Positions 20,398-34,595 are shown, numbered from the stretch's first letter. The stretch is 64,000 bases of DNA from Marthasterias glacialis (GCA_911728455.2 OU452227.1:12805110-12869109), one strand, 5' to 3'. Notes: generated by a model not told the origin, from the sequence alone. Numbers and translations are program-made.

Positions 20398-20495
20398 CTA
20401 TAACACTTTAAATTGAGAGTAAGCGACGAAAAACAAAAATCAACTCTGCAATTTCTCGTCAACTGATGTGGGCGGCCATCTTTTTTGCCTTGTTT
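20398..20495 (-). other. Probable non-coding first exon of the Josephin gene
   Basis: On the minus strand a textbook donor, TTATAG|GTGAGT, stands at 20398. About 75-85 bp upstream is AAGATGGCCGCC (a YY1-type element), which in many animal TATA-less promoters sits just downstream of the start site. The short ATG inside it opens a frame of only seven codons. A good acceptor at 18822 fits as its partner. The start site (near 20495) is an estimate. Confidence 0.5.
20471..20482 (-). promoter_or_regulatory. YY1-like core-promoter element
   Basis: AAGATGGCCGCC on the minus strand resembles the YY1 site AAGATGGCGGC and is in the orientation expected for transcription toward the Josephin gene. No TATA box is apparent on that strand. 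Confidence 0.45.
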
Positions 20496-22036
20496 AGATT
20501 GTAACAGAAGAGGGCGCTACACACTTTTACACAGTAGAAGTTTGATGGGCGTGTGCAAAAGTTTGAAAAGAAGGGTTGTATTATTAATTAAAAATCCTTG
20601 ACGAAATTAATGGATAAAACTAATGGGAATTTTGTTTGTTCTTATTATTATTACCTCTGCTTTGTATATTGCAGTTTCTTCTTATAAACACAATAATGAA
20701 TATTATTCGCAAAGTTACGAACCTACCAGTCAGAGTTTACAAACTGTAAAGCTGCAGTATATTATAGGAACTTTAATAAAAAACAAAAACAAAAACAAAG
20801 CAAAAAAAAAATCGGCGGCCTTAAGACAAGGTTCTTATGTTTGGACCCTTTCTGTCCTGCAATTGTACTCTCATGAACATGATAAAAAAATTGAAACAAA
20901 AGCAACGGAATTAACAAACTAAGAAATCAAAAACTATAATCATTTTGGTGGGGGTTGCTAAGAAGAAAACGAACCCGTAAAGAAGATGAGCCCGGGGAAG
21001 AAACTATTTCGTTACTATTTTCACAAGTCCCCGTATAGTTTGTTTGTTGTTGTTTTACGCAATTTGTAGATGGGACAGCAGCCAACTACGGTTTGACTAA
21101 TCATATCAGCCCACATTCACACCAAGTTACCTCGTGCTGGTACCGTGGTAACCCTGGCATATATAGACACAAAAGACTGTTACTATGTAAAAGATTAGAC
21201 CCTTGGTCAAGTTGTTTACACTATAAACAATACCCACTGTTGCTGACAAGTTGTTGACAAGTTAGTGACAGTCACCTTCAGGTCAAAATGATTTCCATCG
21301 CAACACCGAGACCAGTGACAATCGTTACTAAGTAAGTGCCAACTCAAGGGAAAAACTACCTGTACCAAGTAATTTTTAATTGGAATTCTTTTGAACCGGA
21401 CAATCTTGCTATGTCTGCGTGTACAAACAAGTTTTGAAGCCTGTGCGCACCATCCTCTTTTGACAAAGGAAGGCTGAACCCCGTACGCTGTTGACTCGTC
21501 TTTATCACCACTGACGATGTGTAAATATATATTCAAGCAACAACACCCTCAAAAGAACAAAACAACCCCCCAAAAAAACAAAAAAACAAAACAGCAACAC
21601 CTTGTTGATGGGGATAGTCCAAATCGCACGCGCAGCATGCCTGCAGTGCACTATAATGCCACTATCATCAGCACACCCCAATGAACTTTGAAACCAATTG
21701 TGCCCATGTACACACAATATCTACAGTTTGAAAAAAAAGATGCAACAATCCCCTCCAACAGTTATAAATTAATATTTTCACGCACCAGAGGTTATCTCAC
21801 AGCACTCAAGTGCGCAAGGAAAACATAGCTCCACCTAGTGATACAGAAAAACTAAGTGTTATTGCGCATTGACAACAAGTACTCCACTTGAGGTTAGACG
21901 GAGATCTCTCACGATTATAGATTTACTCCGTCCCGGAGGTGATGAAGTCATAAGCAAGCCTTGATTGCTAAAAAAACCCTGTGATTGCTTACTTATTCCC
22001 GGGGATACTAGTGCGAGATATACGGTCGAGAGGAAG
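20496..22036. other. Divergent intergenic region between the Josephin and globin starts
   Basis: About 1.5 kb with no coding exon seen. It holds an A/C-rich patch (20775-20810, 21545-21600). CpG content rises toward 21900-22100. If both first exons are right, this is a divergent promoter region. Confidence 0.5.
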
Positions 22037-22101
22037 TTTATATCAGTCAGTCACCCGAGTGCCCGTTTTTCTACAACAGTCTTCCATCAAGTCGAATCAC
22101 C
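22037..22101 (+). promoter_or_regulatory. Candidate globin core promoter and 5' leader
   Basis: A TATA-like TTTATATC (22037-22044) and the initiator-like TCAGTCAGTCACC lie 30-60 bp before the ATG of the first exon. The start site is not defined. Evidence is by position and motif only. Confidence 0.35.
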
Positions 22102-22118
22102 ATGACGAGCGAGACAAG
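22102..22118 (+). CDS. Globin, coding exon 1 (17 bp)
   Basis: AATCACCATGA gives a good start context. The exon codes MTSET plus two bases (AG) and ends at a strong donor AAG|GTGAGT (phase 2). AG joins T of the exon at 34914 to make Ser6, and the frame then runs open through the next three exons. It cannot join 56473 directly, because that would create a TGA. The N terminus is not MG, so it lacks the myristoylation signal known from globin X proteins. The small size means the exon is supported by phase, start context and donor only. Intron 1 would be 12.8 kb. Confidence 0.6.
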
Positions 22119-25100
22119 GTGAGTGCATTCATGTGAATTTAAAAACTTGTGTTTACAATCCTTCCCTGAAAAAAAGAACCTACAGATTCCTGCCATCTGG
22201 TTTTCAATATCATAAAACTAAAATTAAAAGTTGTAGCGTCGTTACTTAATAATTTTTTTCAAGTGTATAATATTTATACAGTGTAATGTACCGACAGCGG
22301 CTGCCAGACGGTATTTGTCATTTTATTCGCCATAATTCATTTATAAAACAGATTTTCTCAACGGTACACACGCGTTATGCGGAAGTTATTTCATTTTTTA
22401 TTTTATTTTACATTCTTTTTATTTATTTATTTTTTTTTTTTGCAACGAGTGATTTCTTGAAAGTACAAAATTGCAAATTGTACTGGCTCGTCTAATTCAA
22501 ATCATTTTACTTTTCAGTCCGAAGTTTGTCACAAACTAAAGCTAAATGTTGAGTTTCCGTGTCAATGCTTAATTGGTAGAAAACACTATTGGCCAAACGG
22601 GCACATTGCTTGCTCATTAATTTGGAATTAAAAGAAGAAGGCGAAACGCCTTTACCGAACGATTTTTTCCGGATCGTTCACGCTCTGCAAAATCTATACT
22701 CAAATTTTGACTTTAAATGTAGATCGCTATTTTGTACACCATGCAAACAATACCGTTCGATCATCGAAATATGTTGCCATGGCGAACCGGTACGAAATAA
22801 AGTACACCATTTTGTGGTGTTCACTTTACTTACAAAGAGATTTTCATATTTGGAACGATATCACATGAAAGCAAAATTATTTCTCGTTGTTGATGGTGAC
22901 GTTTTTTTTCTCTAAATAAAATACGTGTGTAATAGAAACCGCGTCAAACGGAAACAATTTTTTTCTGGGTGATTACATCATAACAACGTTCACTTCAGGT
23001 GTGGTTTCGGAGCACAAATCTGTAATTTTATGATCGGATGGTTCACCATGTTCCACCTGACCTTTGATCCCTTTTACCCTTCTACAGAGAAATCAGGATC
23101 AACTGATGCAAATCGAATATAGTGAGGCTTTTCTGCCTGTAAACTATGTTTACTTTTGGCTGCATTGGGCTATATTGGTTTCTCCGTGGATTAATGATGT
23201 TTATAAAACATTTTCAGGTGTTATAATAAAATAAACCATTCCAAAGGGACATTGTGACGTATTTGGGGCAGACATGGTTGTGTAGTGGTGGTTAGGGGTG
23301 GAGTGGGGTGCGGGGGGGGGGGGTTCAAGATGGAGAGGATCAGTGTTCGCTTTAGTCTTTCGGGTCTTATATTTCTTGTAAATTGTTTGGGAAACCTTCG
23401 TTTGTGTGTTTTGGGAAATAAGACAAAGAGGGTTTTTTCCACTCATTTTACATAGTTTTGGATCCGCTGCGTTCAGATAGAGCTAGGGTGTCACGTTTAG
23501 TTGAGTTTTATAAAGAAACGAATGTATTTTTAACATGATTATTATACGGTTAGGCTGTATCGGTATACATTTTGTAAGGGCACGCCAGCACGATTGGGAA
23601 AAAACGATATTGGTAACCGTTTAGTCATCTCCAATTTGAGTTTTCTTTTGTCCATAAATGAATTCACAAGCAACAAAGCAGCAAAGCAACAGACCGATTT
23701 CATCTAAACAAAATCTTCTACATTCGGTTAAAAGAAACATAATTTAGTTTTAATATAGCCTCGACCGGGAACTTAACTTACCTCGAATGTACTCCGGTAT
23801 TCATGTTCGACTTGGACGTACGGGGCAGTCTGAAAAAAGAAATTGTCAGCTCAAACTCCGAAAAATAATGCATACATGCACACTTCGGAGCAGACCCTTA
23901 TCCAGATAACATTTATATCATAAAGATCACAAGATGATTTCACCCGTCACGAGCACAATAAACATAAATTGATATTATACCAGCCAGAAACTAAAAAATA
24001 AAATCATTCAGAAATAATATCTGATTGTTAAATCGGGCCCGTGCGCAGGAGAGAGAAAAGAGAGAGAGGTAGAGGGGGAAAAAAGTCATTCGCATTCATT
24101 TCAAAAAGATTTGATCCTTCGGTAGATTCGTTTTGACCTTGGGGGTTATACGTGTTTATATTCACCGAGTAAAAATCTACTGGATGGATTACTTCACGCT
24201 CGAATGGTGTATTTCCATTCAACCAAGCTTGTACAATTTAAGATTACCCACGATACGGTAATCACTACTCCTCGCAACATGGAATTTCCCACACCCTCGG
24301 ATACTATCAAAACATTTTCCTCCTGCCGTCATATTTGGTTATTTTGTTATGAAACCCACGACCCTACAGCAACGGCAGTAAATGTTTTATAATATGAGGT
24401 TCTGAACATTACGATTACCTAAAATATTTTTATCGAAAAGCTTAAGGCTGATTTATAATCTACAGGAGAAAAACAAATGGAATACAAAACGAATCCAAAC
24501 GGAGATTCGTTCCTGTGCGTCCTTGTCATGTTTCCTGTGTACGCCAGGTATCAAGAATAGTGATTCATATTACGAAAAGGGAGGACAGACTATTTTCCCT
24601 TCAAGCCGCGGTTTGATTGCATTATTTTGAATGGGACAACAACATGGCTGCATATTTCGGATAATGGTCTAGTCAAAAAATATTACACAGGTGTCAGTTT
24701 GTGATTCAAGCGCCAAGAATTCCCTTGTTGTGCCAGTATTTAATTTAATTCAATTTGGGTTGAACAAAGAAAAATTGACATAATATCCTATTTAGGTAAA
24801 ACAACAGGCAACTCCAAACACATAGGCCTATTGGTAAAACCCAAGATCTAGCCACAACTTTACTCTCATATCGCAGTTCCTGAAATCATCAGGGGCCCGC
24901 TTTATGGCCCCAGAAGCTTCAAAGATCAAATGATAATGTTCGATGTTGCATTCCAAATACTTGGCAAAACCATCCTATGAGCGCTACGGAAAGGTAGTGC
25001 ATGTATATAGGCACGGAGGCTAAACGGTTATGACTAAACGGTTTCGACAGCCATTCATCACACAGGTGGTTGGAAGTTGTGAACGCCTCGAACGGTAAAC

Positions 25101-26338
25101 AAAATGTATCTCACCAAAAAGATCCGTCAAGTTTAAAACTGGTCCGTGCAAGGACGATCCTTTGTCCAGCTTCTTTTTAACTTCTTGCAAACATTTTGTT
25201 GATAACGACTGCCGTGAATAAATATTAGTGTACGTGACTGTCCACAATAGACAGCGTTGCCAGGGTAATACCAATGTAGAGGGGAAAAATCAAGGACAAA
25301 TCTGATCCGTATTGCAAACAAATCAGAAGCCATACACGTACATTTTTATTTTACAACATTGGTTTTAACACCGCTAATAATCTTAGCTTTTTAAATGATT
25401 AGGAAAAAAAAGTGCCCCCTAAAACAAATACACGATAAAGACAAAACATCTTTAAAAAAAAAACTACAGCAAGACAAAGAGGAAATAAAATAAAAGAATG
25501 AAATGGGAATGTCTGTATTTAATTTTCAAAGAGCAAACTAATTTGCGATTGAGTTTTAGAGAAGTTTGGCATAATATACGGTACCCTTTGTGGAATTTGT
25601 ACAAAACATGGATTAATTAATTTGATTGATGATTAATATTGATTGTTTGGTTGATTTCGGGCGTAAATGCCTAATTCATTATCCACGTCTTAACATGACT
25701 TGTATATAAATTTTCTTTCGTGGGTTGCATGACCATAATGGGGAGGGGCACATCGACAAAAGAGGGGCCACACATACTTCTAAAAACAATTTATGACCCA
25801 GGGGTATGAACGGTTTAACACGAAGTATTTTTTTAACAACTTAAATTCTGCTAATTCAATCAAACATTTTCAACAACAAAATTCCTCCAGTTACTTCAAA
25901 GGTTTTCCATTTTGATTTTTCCCCATAGATCGCACGTGATGTGCCTTTTTATAAAACATTAAAATGAACAATTCAAAACTCAATTAAGTTAGCAAAACCC
26001 CGGTTCAGTCACCGGCGGCAGCGTGCCCGGGAACCTGTCTTGTGCCGTTCTCTGTGCGTGTGGCCTCGGCGTCCTCTCCGGCGGTGACAACACCTCAAGG
26101 GGGAAAATCAGTCTCGGACAAGGCGTCAACATTTTTTCGGGGTGCAAATCTGTGTCCATCTGGCAATGTAATTGCGTGAACTTGACCGTGGATAAACCCA
26201 GGGAATTAAAGAGGCGGTTTCGAATTAGCATTACTGACACTCAAATTAATACCAAGATCACTTTATCAGGGCAATGTGAACTGACTTATTTCCTTTACCG
26301 CTGTTGAATTTCTGCATGTTGTCACGATGTCATGTTAA

Positions 26339-26357
26339 GGGGGGGGGGGGGGGGGGG
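26339..26357 (+). repeat. G19 homopolymer
   Basis: This is the longest G run in the window, directly followed by C/T-rich sequence (TTTTTCCTTTTTCCTTTCC). Confidence 0.95.
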
Positions 26358-26519
26358 AAATCCTCGCTTTTTCCTTTTTCCTTTCCTTTTTCTCTAGTTC
26401 CTATTTCAATGGATTTTTCACTGGACAGGATCTTTTTTTGACAATGAAATACATTATCGTTAAGTATTGAATGGTACCGTATAAGATAACTTGTTCAATT
26501 TCTCATGGTCTGTACCATA

Positions 26520-26688
26520 GTTTTTCGCCATTGCTTGGACGCCGTTATACGCTCTCGTACGCGTAAGGCGCAGTCTTTAACTCCCGTCACACTCGCGTTT
26601 TGTATAACTACATCAACACCAATGGTAGGCAATGCCTGTGGTTGGTTCGTAAACAAAAAATAACGCTGGGCGTATTTGCTTTCCCGTA
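26520..26688 (+). promoter_or_regulatory. CpG-rich patch, possible promoter
   Basis: CpG dinucleotides are dense here (CGCCATTGC, GACGCCGTTATACGC, TCGTACGCGTAAGGCGC, CACACTCGCG) against a CpG-poor background. It precedes a start codon with a strong donor at 26689-26728. Confidence 0.35.
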
Positions 26689-26728
26689 ATGGCGGACAAC
26701 TCGGGAACAGGACACCCCGAATGGATTT
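26689..26728 (+). CDS. Possible alternative first coding exon (unassigned or globin)
   Basis: ATGGCGGACAACTCG opens a frame coding MADNSGTGHPEWI plus one base, ending at TTT|GTATGT, a strong donor, in phase 1. Phase 1 is what the globin exon at 56473 accepts (T|GT, Cys). It may instead begin another gene whose other exons I did not recognise, or be chance. Confidence 0.28.
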
Positions 26729-29700
26729 GTATGTAGTCCGTACATTTAATGCTAAACAGCGTTTTATATTATTTTAATTCGTTGGACTTGTTTGCAAAAA
26801 TACTGCAAATATATTAAAGAACGCCATATCTATATTGTTCAACTGCGTAGAGGTCACTGCGCATTGACAGTTCAACGCGCTTGTAGAAAAGTTCATTTAC
26901 ATCGTAAATAGCAACCCTCCCCCCCCGAAAAAAAAATCAATAACAATTAAATGCATCCCACGCACTTGATAGAAACCCATCAGTTATTTGTAAATGCAAC
27001 CTATACTGTTATTGTCCAAACGTACCTTTGTCTATTGTTGTGGTGATAAGTCACTATTTGCACCTTGTAAAGCCTATAATCTAAAATACTTTCACGTAGA
27101 ACACGTACATTACAATCATAACACGAACTCCAAGCCCCTAAAATATCCGTAGCCAATGGGGCTCGTGGATGGAGTAAAAAATACATTTTGTTTCTGTTAA
27201 AAGGCGGTTTTGAGGTCATTACTATTGTTTATTTCGACCCAGATTCACGACATTGGAATTTTGATCTCTCCTTTTTGAGTATTTTGGCTGAGCCGACCAA
27301 AATGCTGTCAAAGTCAAAACTTGGATAATTTCAGACCCTTTTTTACTTGTAAACTTGCAAGTACAACCATGTATAAATCTTTTTTTGAGATGCCTTTTGG
27401 CTCTGAAAAGAGCTGTTGTGGTCTCGACGTTTCAAACAGTGAACTTTGCTCGTCTTCAGGGCCAACACTCCTCCAAGAAGAGATTTAAACATGGTTGCAC
27501 CCGCAAGTTTAGGCCTACTATATAGTACTAGTAATAATATATATAGGTACTTCCTACTCACATCATGGAAAGCTTCAAACATCACTTGGCCTCTTTTATG
27601 TCTGCAGAGATTCTTTCATTAATTTCTTGAAGCTAGGAATCTGTAAAAGTCATCAAATAGCCCCATCGAAATAAATCGTATAACGAAACACAGTACGGCA
27701 CTTAACATGTCTATATGATACAGTGCGAATTGTTAAACAAATATTGGATGAACACGGACATGAATATTCTCAGTGTTAAAATTAGAGTTAAAATAGTTTC
27801 ACAGTGAAAGTGATATTTTAAAACGATCACGATTCAAAACAGCTCATAAACGACCTTTAAGCCAAGTCTTCCTCAAGGCTCAGATGCCGAATTTAATTTC
27901 CACGTGCTCGTTAGGAACTGTTACAAAGGGTATTGAATGCAACGGCGCATAAGAATATGTCAAAGGAGGGCGCCCTATAAGATATCAATTACACCGGTTT
28001 ACCCGTTGTGAGCTTGTTTGGCATTACATTCGGTCTTAGGTTACAAGAAATATCCTTCGAAACGGCTTACGACTTGTCAATATACATACATCTGAAAGAT
28101 AAGGGAGAGCCTTGTGAATGTACTCTATATACGGTGGCAAGGTCTAAGCTCAACTTCAACATTCGACAAACACGCAATAAATTCCTTTCAGCGGTTGGCT
28201 GATAGAGTTTTTGATTGGTTTTGTCTGAAGAAAAAAAAACTCTGCTCCAAAGTGGAAATGTAGGTCTTAATCTATTAACTTCAAATTAATAATGTTTGAG
28301 CCATAAATACTGGTTGTTTGACGCCTATACAGTTTGTGTGATATCGTCCTTTTGTAGAAAAAATCGACTATACTTGGAGTCTATGATGGGAACGGTATTG
28401 GCGCATGAGGCAATGCTACGGTGGGATGTCATGTATCTATACACACACAGCCTTGCAGTAGTGTGACTTTTTTATGGGGCTCTTTCGTGAGAAAATGCAA
28501 CAAATTGGTATCAAACAACAGTGTTTGTTGAAAAAACACCACGAGACAGAAGAGGATACCATTGTCTGTTGTGTTTTTTGTTAGTTGGCTCAGGCACGTA
28601 GCTTTAGGGACCCCTTGTCATAATAATGACATCACACTGGTTTTGTTGAACAAAACATTATTTTTCTCACATGCTGATGTTCTTTCAGGAATGTTACAAT
28701 CATAGGGATATTTAATGACAGTGAGAATGTATCCAACAACAATTCAAGCTGTGTTTGCATAGGTTTCATTGTTTTTTATACAATAGCATCGCCAATTCTT
28801 AGCCCATCATTGGTTTACATAACCATAATATAGTTCTTTCGTTGAACGTGATCGCAACGAAGTGATGATTGTGCGTTTTTAGTAAAAATATTATGGAAAA
28901 GTCCACAGTGTTGCCTTAGTCTGGATTCAGCGGCAGTTTTCGTTTCGAGGACAACAAACTACTGGTTACACCCGTACCTACATATTTGAATTATAATAAC
29001 ACACAGTTTGTAGTTTAGACTTGGCCTAACTGGGAATTTCTGAGAAGGTCTCTACAAAATGTTGTAAAAACTAACATTATAGTAGACTAGGCCCTAGATA
29101 TTGAATGACAGGTCCCTTAGTTATGGCCAATAAATGACATTCTGGATAATGTTGACTGCTATCATGTTTCGGCCATCTTGGTAATCTTCCAATTAGTGGC
29201 GTAATCAATGATTTTATACCTTTCTTTCAATGTTAACAAACATTAACTACCATTTTGTATGGGTTGCCTCGAGTAACACAAAATATACAACTGGGTTGGC
29301 ACAAATCTGCCCTAATGAAACATGTATGATTGAAAACCCTTTTCTATAAAGAAAATTGTGTCCTTTTTGTTTTGGGTAGCACGAATTGTTTTATCAGTGA
29401 TATGGGTAATTTGATACCATAGTTGTGTTAAAATAATAAATTGTATTTTTTGCCGTAAAGGCAGTCCGTACTTTTGGCAACCACTGACTGGCAAGACTTA
29501 CTGTGACGTCGCACAAGAAAGTTCTTAGGGGAATAAATGGTCTAGTCCATATAATGACATGGCAATAAGACCAGCAATTCTCATTAAAGACACAGGGAAT
29601 CTGACACACATGGCCACCTTGGTTTAGAGACCTACATGGTCTCAAAAAGATTTTGAACCGATCATGGAATCATTCTGACGCAAAGGGCAGTTGCACACTG

Positions 29701-31023
29701 CAGTTATCTCTGAAAATGAGTTGCTAAAGTTTTTTTTACAATAATCAGTGGCGTTGAATCCGTCAAAGAGGGCGCCAATCTCCAAATAAAATCCATATTG
29801 AATATTGATGGTTTGTCAGGCACCCCAAGAGCGAAACTTCTCAAGGACGTGGGTTGCCAAAATCACTATTAGCAACAAAACCTTCAATAAAAACAACACC
29901 ATGTACAGGTTCAAAAGCTGGGGGTACGCACGTGCCCCTATGAACGAAATACAAACAACAGAGGATTGTTTGGCTGTACGCTGAGGGGGGCCGACTAATT
30001 TGTTACCCTATTTCTGACAGAATCGCTTGAAGCATATACGAAACATGTCGGTCGTCTCTCTCCCCTTTTAAACAAGGAATGTTGCCCAATTGGTCAACCC
30101 TCTTTTCGGAACAATATATCTCTTTCAGTATGACACCAGTTGTGAAAACGTTTGCCAGCAAAACAGATCGTTGGAAATTTATCCAAGGCGGTCACAAATG
30201 CAAACAATTAAAACTATAATATCACCTTTACACCAAGCTTTGGTTGGTAATTTTGAAGTTTGGTTGCTATTATTTTAAATGATGTTATTATTGCTTATAA
30301 AGAATTAGTATTTATTATGATTTTGGTTTTGCCCACCATCGATGTGATTTGCTTTCCGAGCCCCCGCCCGCGGAAAAATTCTACTGACAACTTCGGAGGG
30401 ATTTTAACCAAGAACCTCATGAGCTCGACAATCTAGCGGTTAACAAATCCTTAAATTTGCATCTCACGCCTGTTTTCCCTCGCAGGACTGTGAAAGCATT
30501 GGGTATGCAGTGCTTACATTTCAGCGTAAGGCTATGAACAAAATCATACAGATAGTTCCCCTTGCGGTCCACACAGTGTGAAGTCGGTCGGCCATCTTTA
30601 CGGGCAAATCAATCATTATTTGAATACACAACTGCGCGTTATAACTACCGCATGAGGCAAGCTGGAGTTTTATCAATGCCTTGCATGATTGGTCGGTGGA
30701 CCACGTGACCATGTGAAAAGTTAGAACGCACGACGCAGCTCAAAACCAAAACCAAAAATGGAGTCTATCACAAACCGATCTAATTGTTGTTACCATTGTA
30801 TACCAGTAACACTTACGATGAGAAAACCATTGAAGCCACCCGAGGTGCCACAAGCAATAAAGCATATACAAACCCGAAGAATCGTGTGTCGAGAAAAAAG
30901 AAATTAAGAATGGTTGTGTTTCAGATAGGCCTGTGCAAGGAATAGCAGAAGAAGCCAGTGTGGAAGGGCTGCTAATACAAGCTCAAATCAAACCCCAATC
31001 CAGGTCAGAATTCGGGAGTCCCT

Positions 31024-31204
31024 AGGTCTTTTTCATGTTCCCGCCATCTTGTGTTTCTTCGACTCAAAATCGATGTAACCAAACTGAGGCGTATGGGGTG
31101 GCAAATTAGGCTGACCTCTTTTGCAATCAGTATTCCTTAATGCTGGGTATACGAAAACAAATAGGAAACCTGACAAACACGGTGTGACAGCTACGTGTAG
31201 GTCT
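31024..31204. mobile_element. MITE, 'AGRCCTTT-CATG-CCATCTTG' family, diverged copy
   Basis: AGGTCTTTTTCATG, CCCGCCATCTTG, ATCGATGTAACCAAACTGAG at the left and CACGGTGTGACAGC, TAGGTCT at the right follow the layout of the copy at 32770-32943 with substitutions. Confidence 0.55.
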
Positions 31205-32769
31205 GTTGCCTGGGAATTAGGCAGGGAAATGCCACCACACCTGACCCATCTGTGAGCCTCTCAACCCGGCCCGAATCTCGTCTGTTCAACCTTTTCCCAA
31301 ACACTGTCAGTCCAATCAATTACACCCATTGTTTTTCTTTTACACAAACACTACGCCAGCTTTTTCCAATGTCAATACTAACCCTATGATTTGCTGCTTT
31401 ACCCCGTGTTATTGAGTTCAAAGCCAGATCTATCTTAATAAAATAAGGCTACCCACCGAAACCAGTTGAGTGATAAATATGTCTGAAGTGCAAGCTGCGT
31501 ATAAAGTTTTTAACTCAATTTCAAGAGAATGAAAGTAACAGTCAAACATTGAAACACCGACGCAAGGTTTGACAGTGGTGTTGGGTGGCTGTTTTATTTT
31601 TTTAATTTTGACCTACGAGGTATGCATGTTTTTCTTCTCAGTAAATTCAAAACAGTCGCTGGAATTATCAACCTAATTTGACCAAAGTACCTGTGCGAAA
31701 TTTTATGAAATAAAACTTCATTTGGAATGTATGTAGGCCCTATGATGGTTGTAAATCATTTGAAACACAGCTTGCGTAACGTTGGAAAAAACATTGACAG
31801 GGCCATGGTTTTGTTGGGTTCGTTCCGTTTACACCAGAAGCAACAATGAAGTAACCCACACCCCTAAAAAATGACGACCGGCTCTACAAATACACACAAA
31901 CTATTGGTCTTACATCCATTTCTGAACTTCGTGGGTGTTTAGTCTGAAGTTTAAAACCATGAGCTTGTACTATATGTCGAGTTCGCCGGTTTCCCTCTCT
32001 GAACACCAAGGCCCGCAGGGCTGGGGTGAGATACCAGACGCCCGCCGCGAGGGTTTGCACGCATGTGGAACATTCAACCGGCGTTGGAATTTACTCGGCG
32101 TGCAAGTGCCAGAAGTGGACCCGGTGGTTGGAAATGACAGACATACTGAACTTGCGTGGTATTTTCCCTCTAAATACTTTCCCTTCCGGAAAAATCCCAA
32201 AACAAAATCGAGGAATGTTCTTTCCTCGCCAATAAAATACCCTTTCGAAGGGTCGTGGGGAAAGGTCAGTGTTCATTATGGGTGACACGAGACTGGTCTT
32301 GCCCTACCCACTAAACAACTTGCCCATATTATCGACCCCATACACCCCGCCCCCACTCAACCTCTTCGCCCTTTCCTCTCCGCGTTGGATAACTAAGATT
32401 GTGCATGCAACTGTTTTTTTATTCCCAATGAGTAAAGTTCGTGCAGCTCGTCTGCATTGTGGCTGTGGCTTCGGCTCTGGTTTATCCTGTTCGTATCAAG
32501 TGTGACGTCATTCCACTGTAAGCCACACCCACTTAACACAAACTGACTCCACTGATGACCAGAAGCCCATAGGAATTGCACTGAGCTAGATTTTCTTGGA
32601 TGATTTATGCAAGAAAAGTTCAATAAAAATGGATACTTTCTTCGAAGATCGCAGGTCTCCTCAGAAATGACAGTTTCTTTCATAAGAAATGCTTTAACGA
32701 TGAAATGGGTGATTTTTGGTAAAATTATGCGGCAGAAACGCACGCTCGTGACGCATTGATCCAACAGAA

Positions 32770-32943
32770 TAGACCTTTATCATGGTGCGGCCATCTTGAT
32801 TTTTTCCCACTCAAACCAATGTAACCAAACCGAGGCTGGAGGGGCAAAAAGTCTGGTTCCTTTTTGTACAATGAATATTAGCATATATTACTGTTAGTGG
32901 ATACAGGGAACATGACCAAGATGGTTGCAGCATGATAAAGGTC
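32770..32943. mobile_element. MITE, 'AGACCTTTATCATG-CCATCTTG' family
   Basis: AGACCTTTATCATGGTGCGG, CCATCTTG at the left is mirrored by CAAGATGGTTGCAGC, ATGATAAAGGTCT at the right (about 28-bp TIRs). The interior contains CCAATGTAACCAAACCGAGG and AAAAGTCTGGTTCC. Diverged relatives are at 31024-31204 and 39060-39225. Confidence 0.8.
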
Positions 32944-34595
32944 TGTAGGCTCAGTCAGTAAATTTGAGAAGGTGTACAGCCAGAGGCAAAGCCTCACCTT
33001 GGTTTTGAAAAGGGCCAAAATATTCTTGTCTGTATACCTTTACCTTCCGTCCCTACAAGATAGGCCTACATCAATTACAATGAATTCACTGAACTTATTA
33101 CCGCACGTTTTCAAGTATGATTTGACAAAGTACGGGATTGGTACCGTAATTATCAGCAAACAAGTATCACTGTGAAAGCTCAATGATTGTAAAGGTCACC
33201 AGTCCCAAAAGAGAGAAAAAACCCATCTGAAATACTTACAAAGAGTACGAGAAAGGGGCATTTTAAAACCCTCTTTATTCCAGTAGTGTTGCTTATACTT
33301 TGATTCCTGCAATCGAAGCAAGCCACATTGCCCATGCCCTCGAAAGGCCTTACAAAACAGTAAGCCGTTTTTCGTCATTTTTTCAAAAAATATGACCTCC
33401 AAATTGGCTGCAATTTCCACAGGTTGTTTGCTTTAAGTGATTTAATTTTAAACTAGACGATGCATGAATTTACTCTTCCCAAAAACCAAAAATATACTTT
33501 CCATTTCTATTTAATACTAGTCGGCCTCTATAGGCGGGTGCACTACAAAAATGATGAAATTAATCTGTTTAAGTGATCACTCTCAGAATAAAAGAAGTTC
33601 AAAGGTTTTTACGACCCCTGATCTACACAAAGTTTGTTCAACTTCAAAGTAATGTTGGTTCTCATGATCCCATTACTTACAAACGATGTGTATCCACTCC
33701 CTTTTGTCAAACGGCTCAACAAACAATCTCAAAACATACTTTGTGAAGCACTCTGTACAAATACAATCTCTGATAATCTCTGCCTATGGTTTATGGACAG
33801 GCCAATCCCGAATGTAACTGCTCCGAGATTATAACCAAAATACAGAACCAGTAAGAACTCAAACCGAATACATGCGTTGCTATAAGTCCAATGTTTACAA
33901 ATTTCCCGTTTTCAAGATTCACAGTTTCAACATTCTTCAAACTGACTGCTATGCGATTCCGGAAGAAGCCAGGACTAAAGATCAGTGAAGTCGCGACCGC
34001 TGTGTCGAGTTTGCTATACACACGGCAGTTTCGTTGACAAAAACACACCGTCTCGCGAGACTTCGGAAATATAACTTACTTTGCACATTCCTCGTAAATT
34101 TTCACTGCCAAAAACTACAAGTGGATTTCCCACGTTACCTACGGTAACTGTGTCACAACGAGTTTTCCCTTACAAATTATTTACGCAGTCCATTTTTGAC
34201 ATTTTTTTTTTTGCCAGAAAGACAATGAGTATGCTTCCACATCAAAGAAAATAGTCCGTCATTTCACAATATCTAACTGACGATAATTATCAATGGTTTT
34301 ACTTTACGCAAGTTTAAATCTTTCTTCACTATATATTACAATGTTTTGCAACATGTAGTCCTACTAGTTGTAGACTTGGCGTTCCATAATTTTCCTTTTT
34401 TTCACTTACCGACCGTACTTTTCTACTATTTTAATGCAAATATTTTTATTTATTTGATTACACATCAAATTAGCGCCAATATTTTGATGAATATGGACAC
34501 GATGAAGGAATGTTCAGTTGTAGATGTGGAAGGAAACCCCAATGGGGAAACCCACGCAATCAGGTTGAGACTGAAAACCTAATCTACATACGAGC

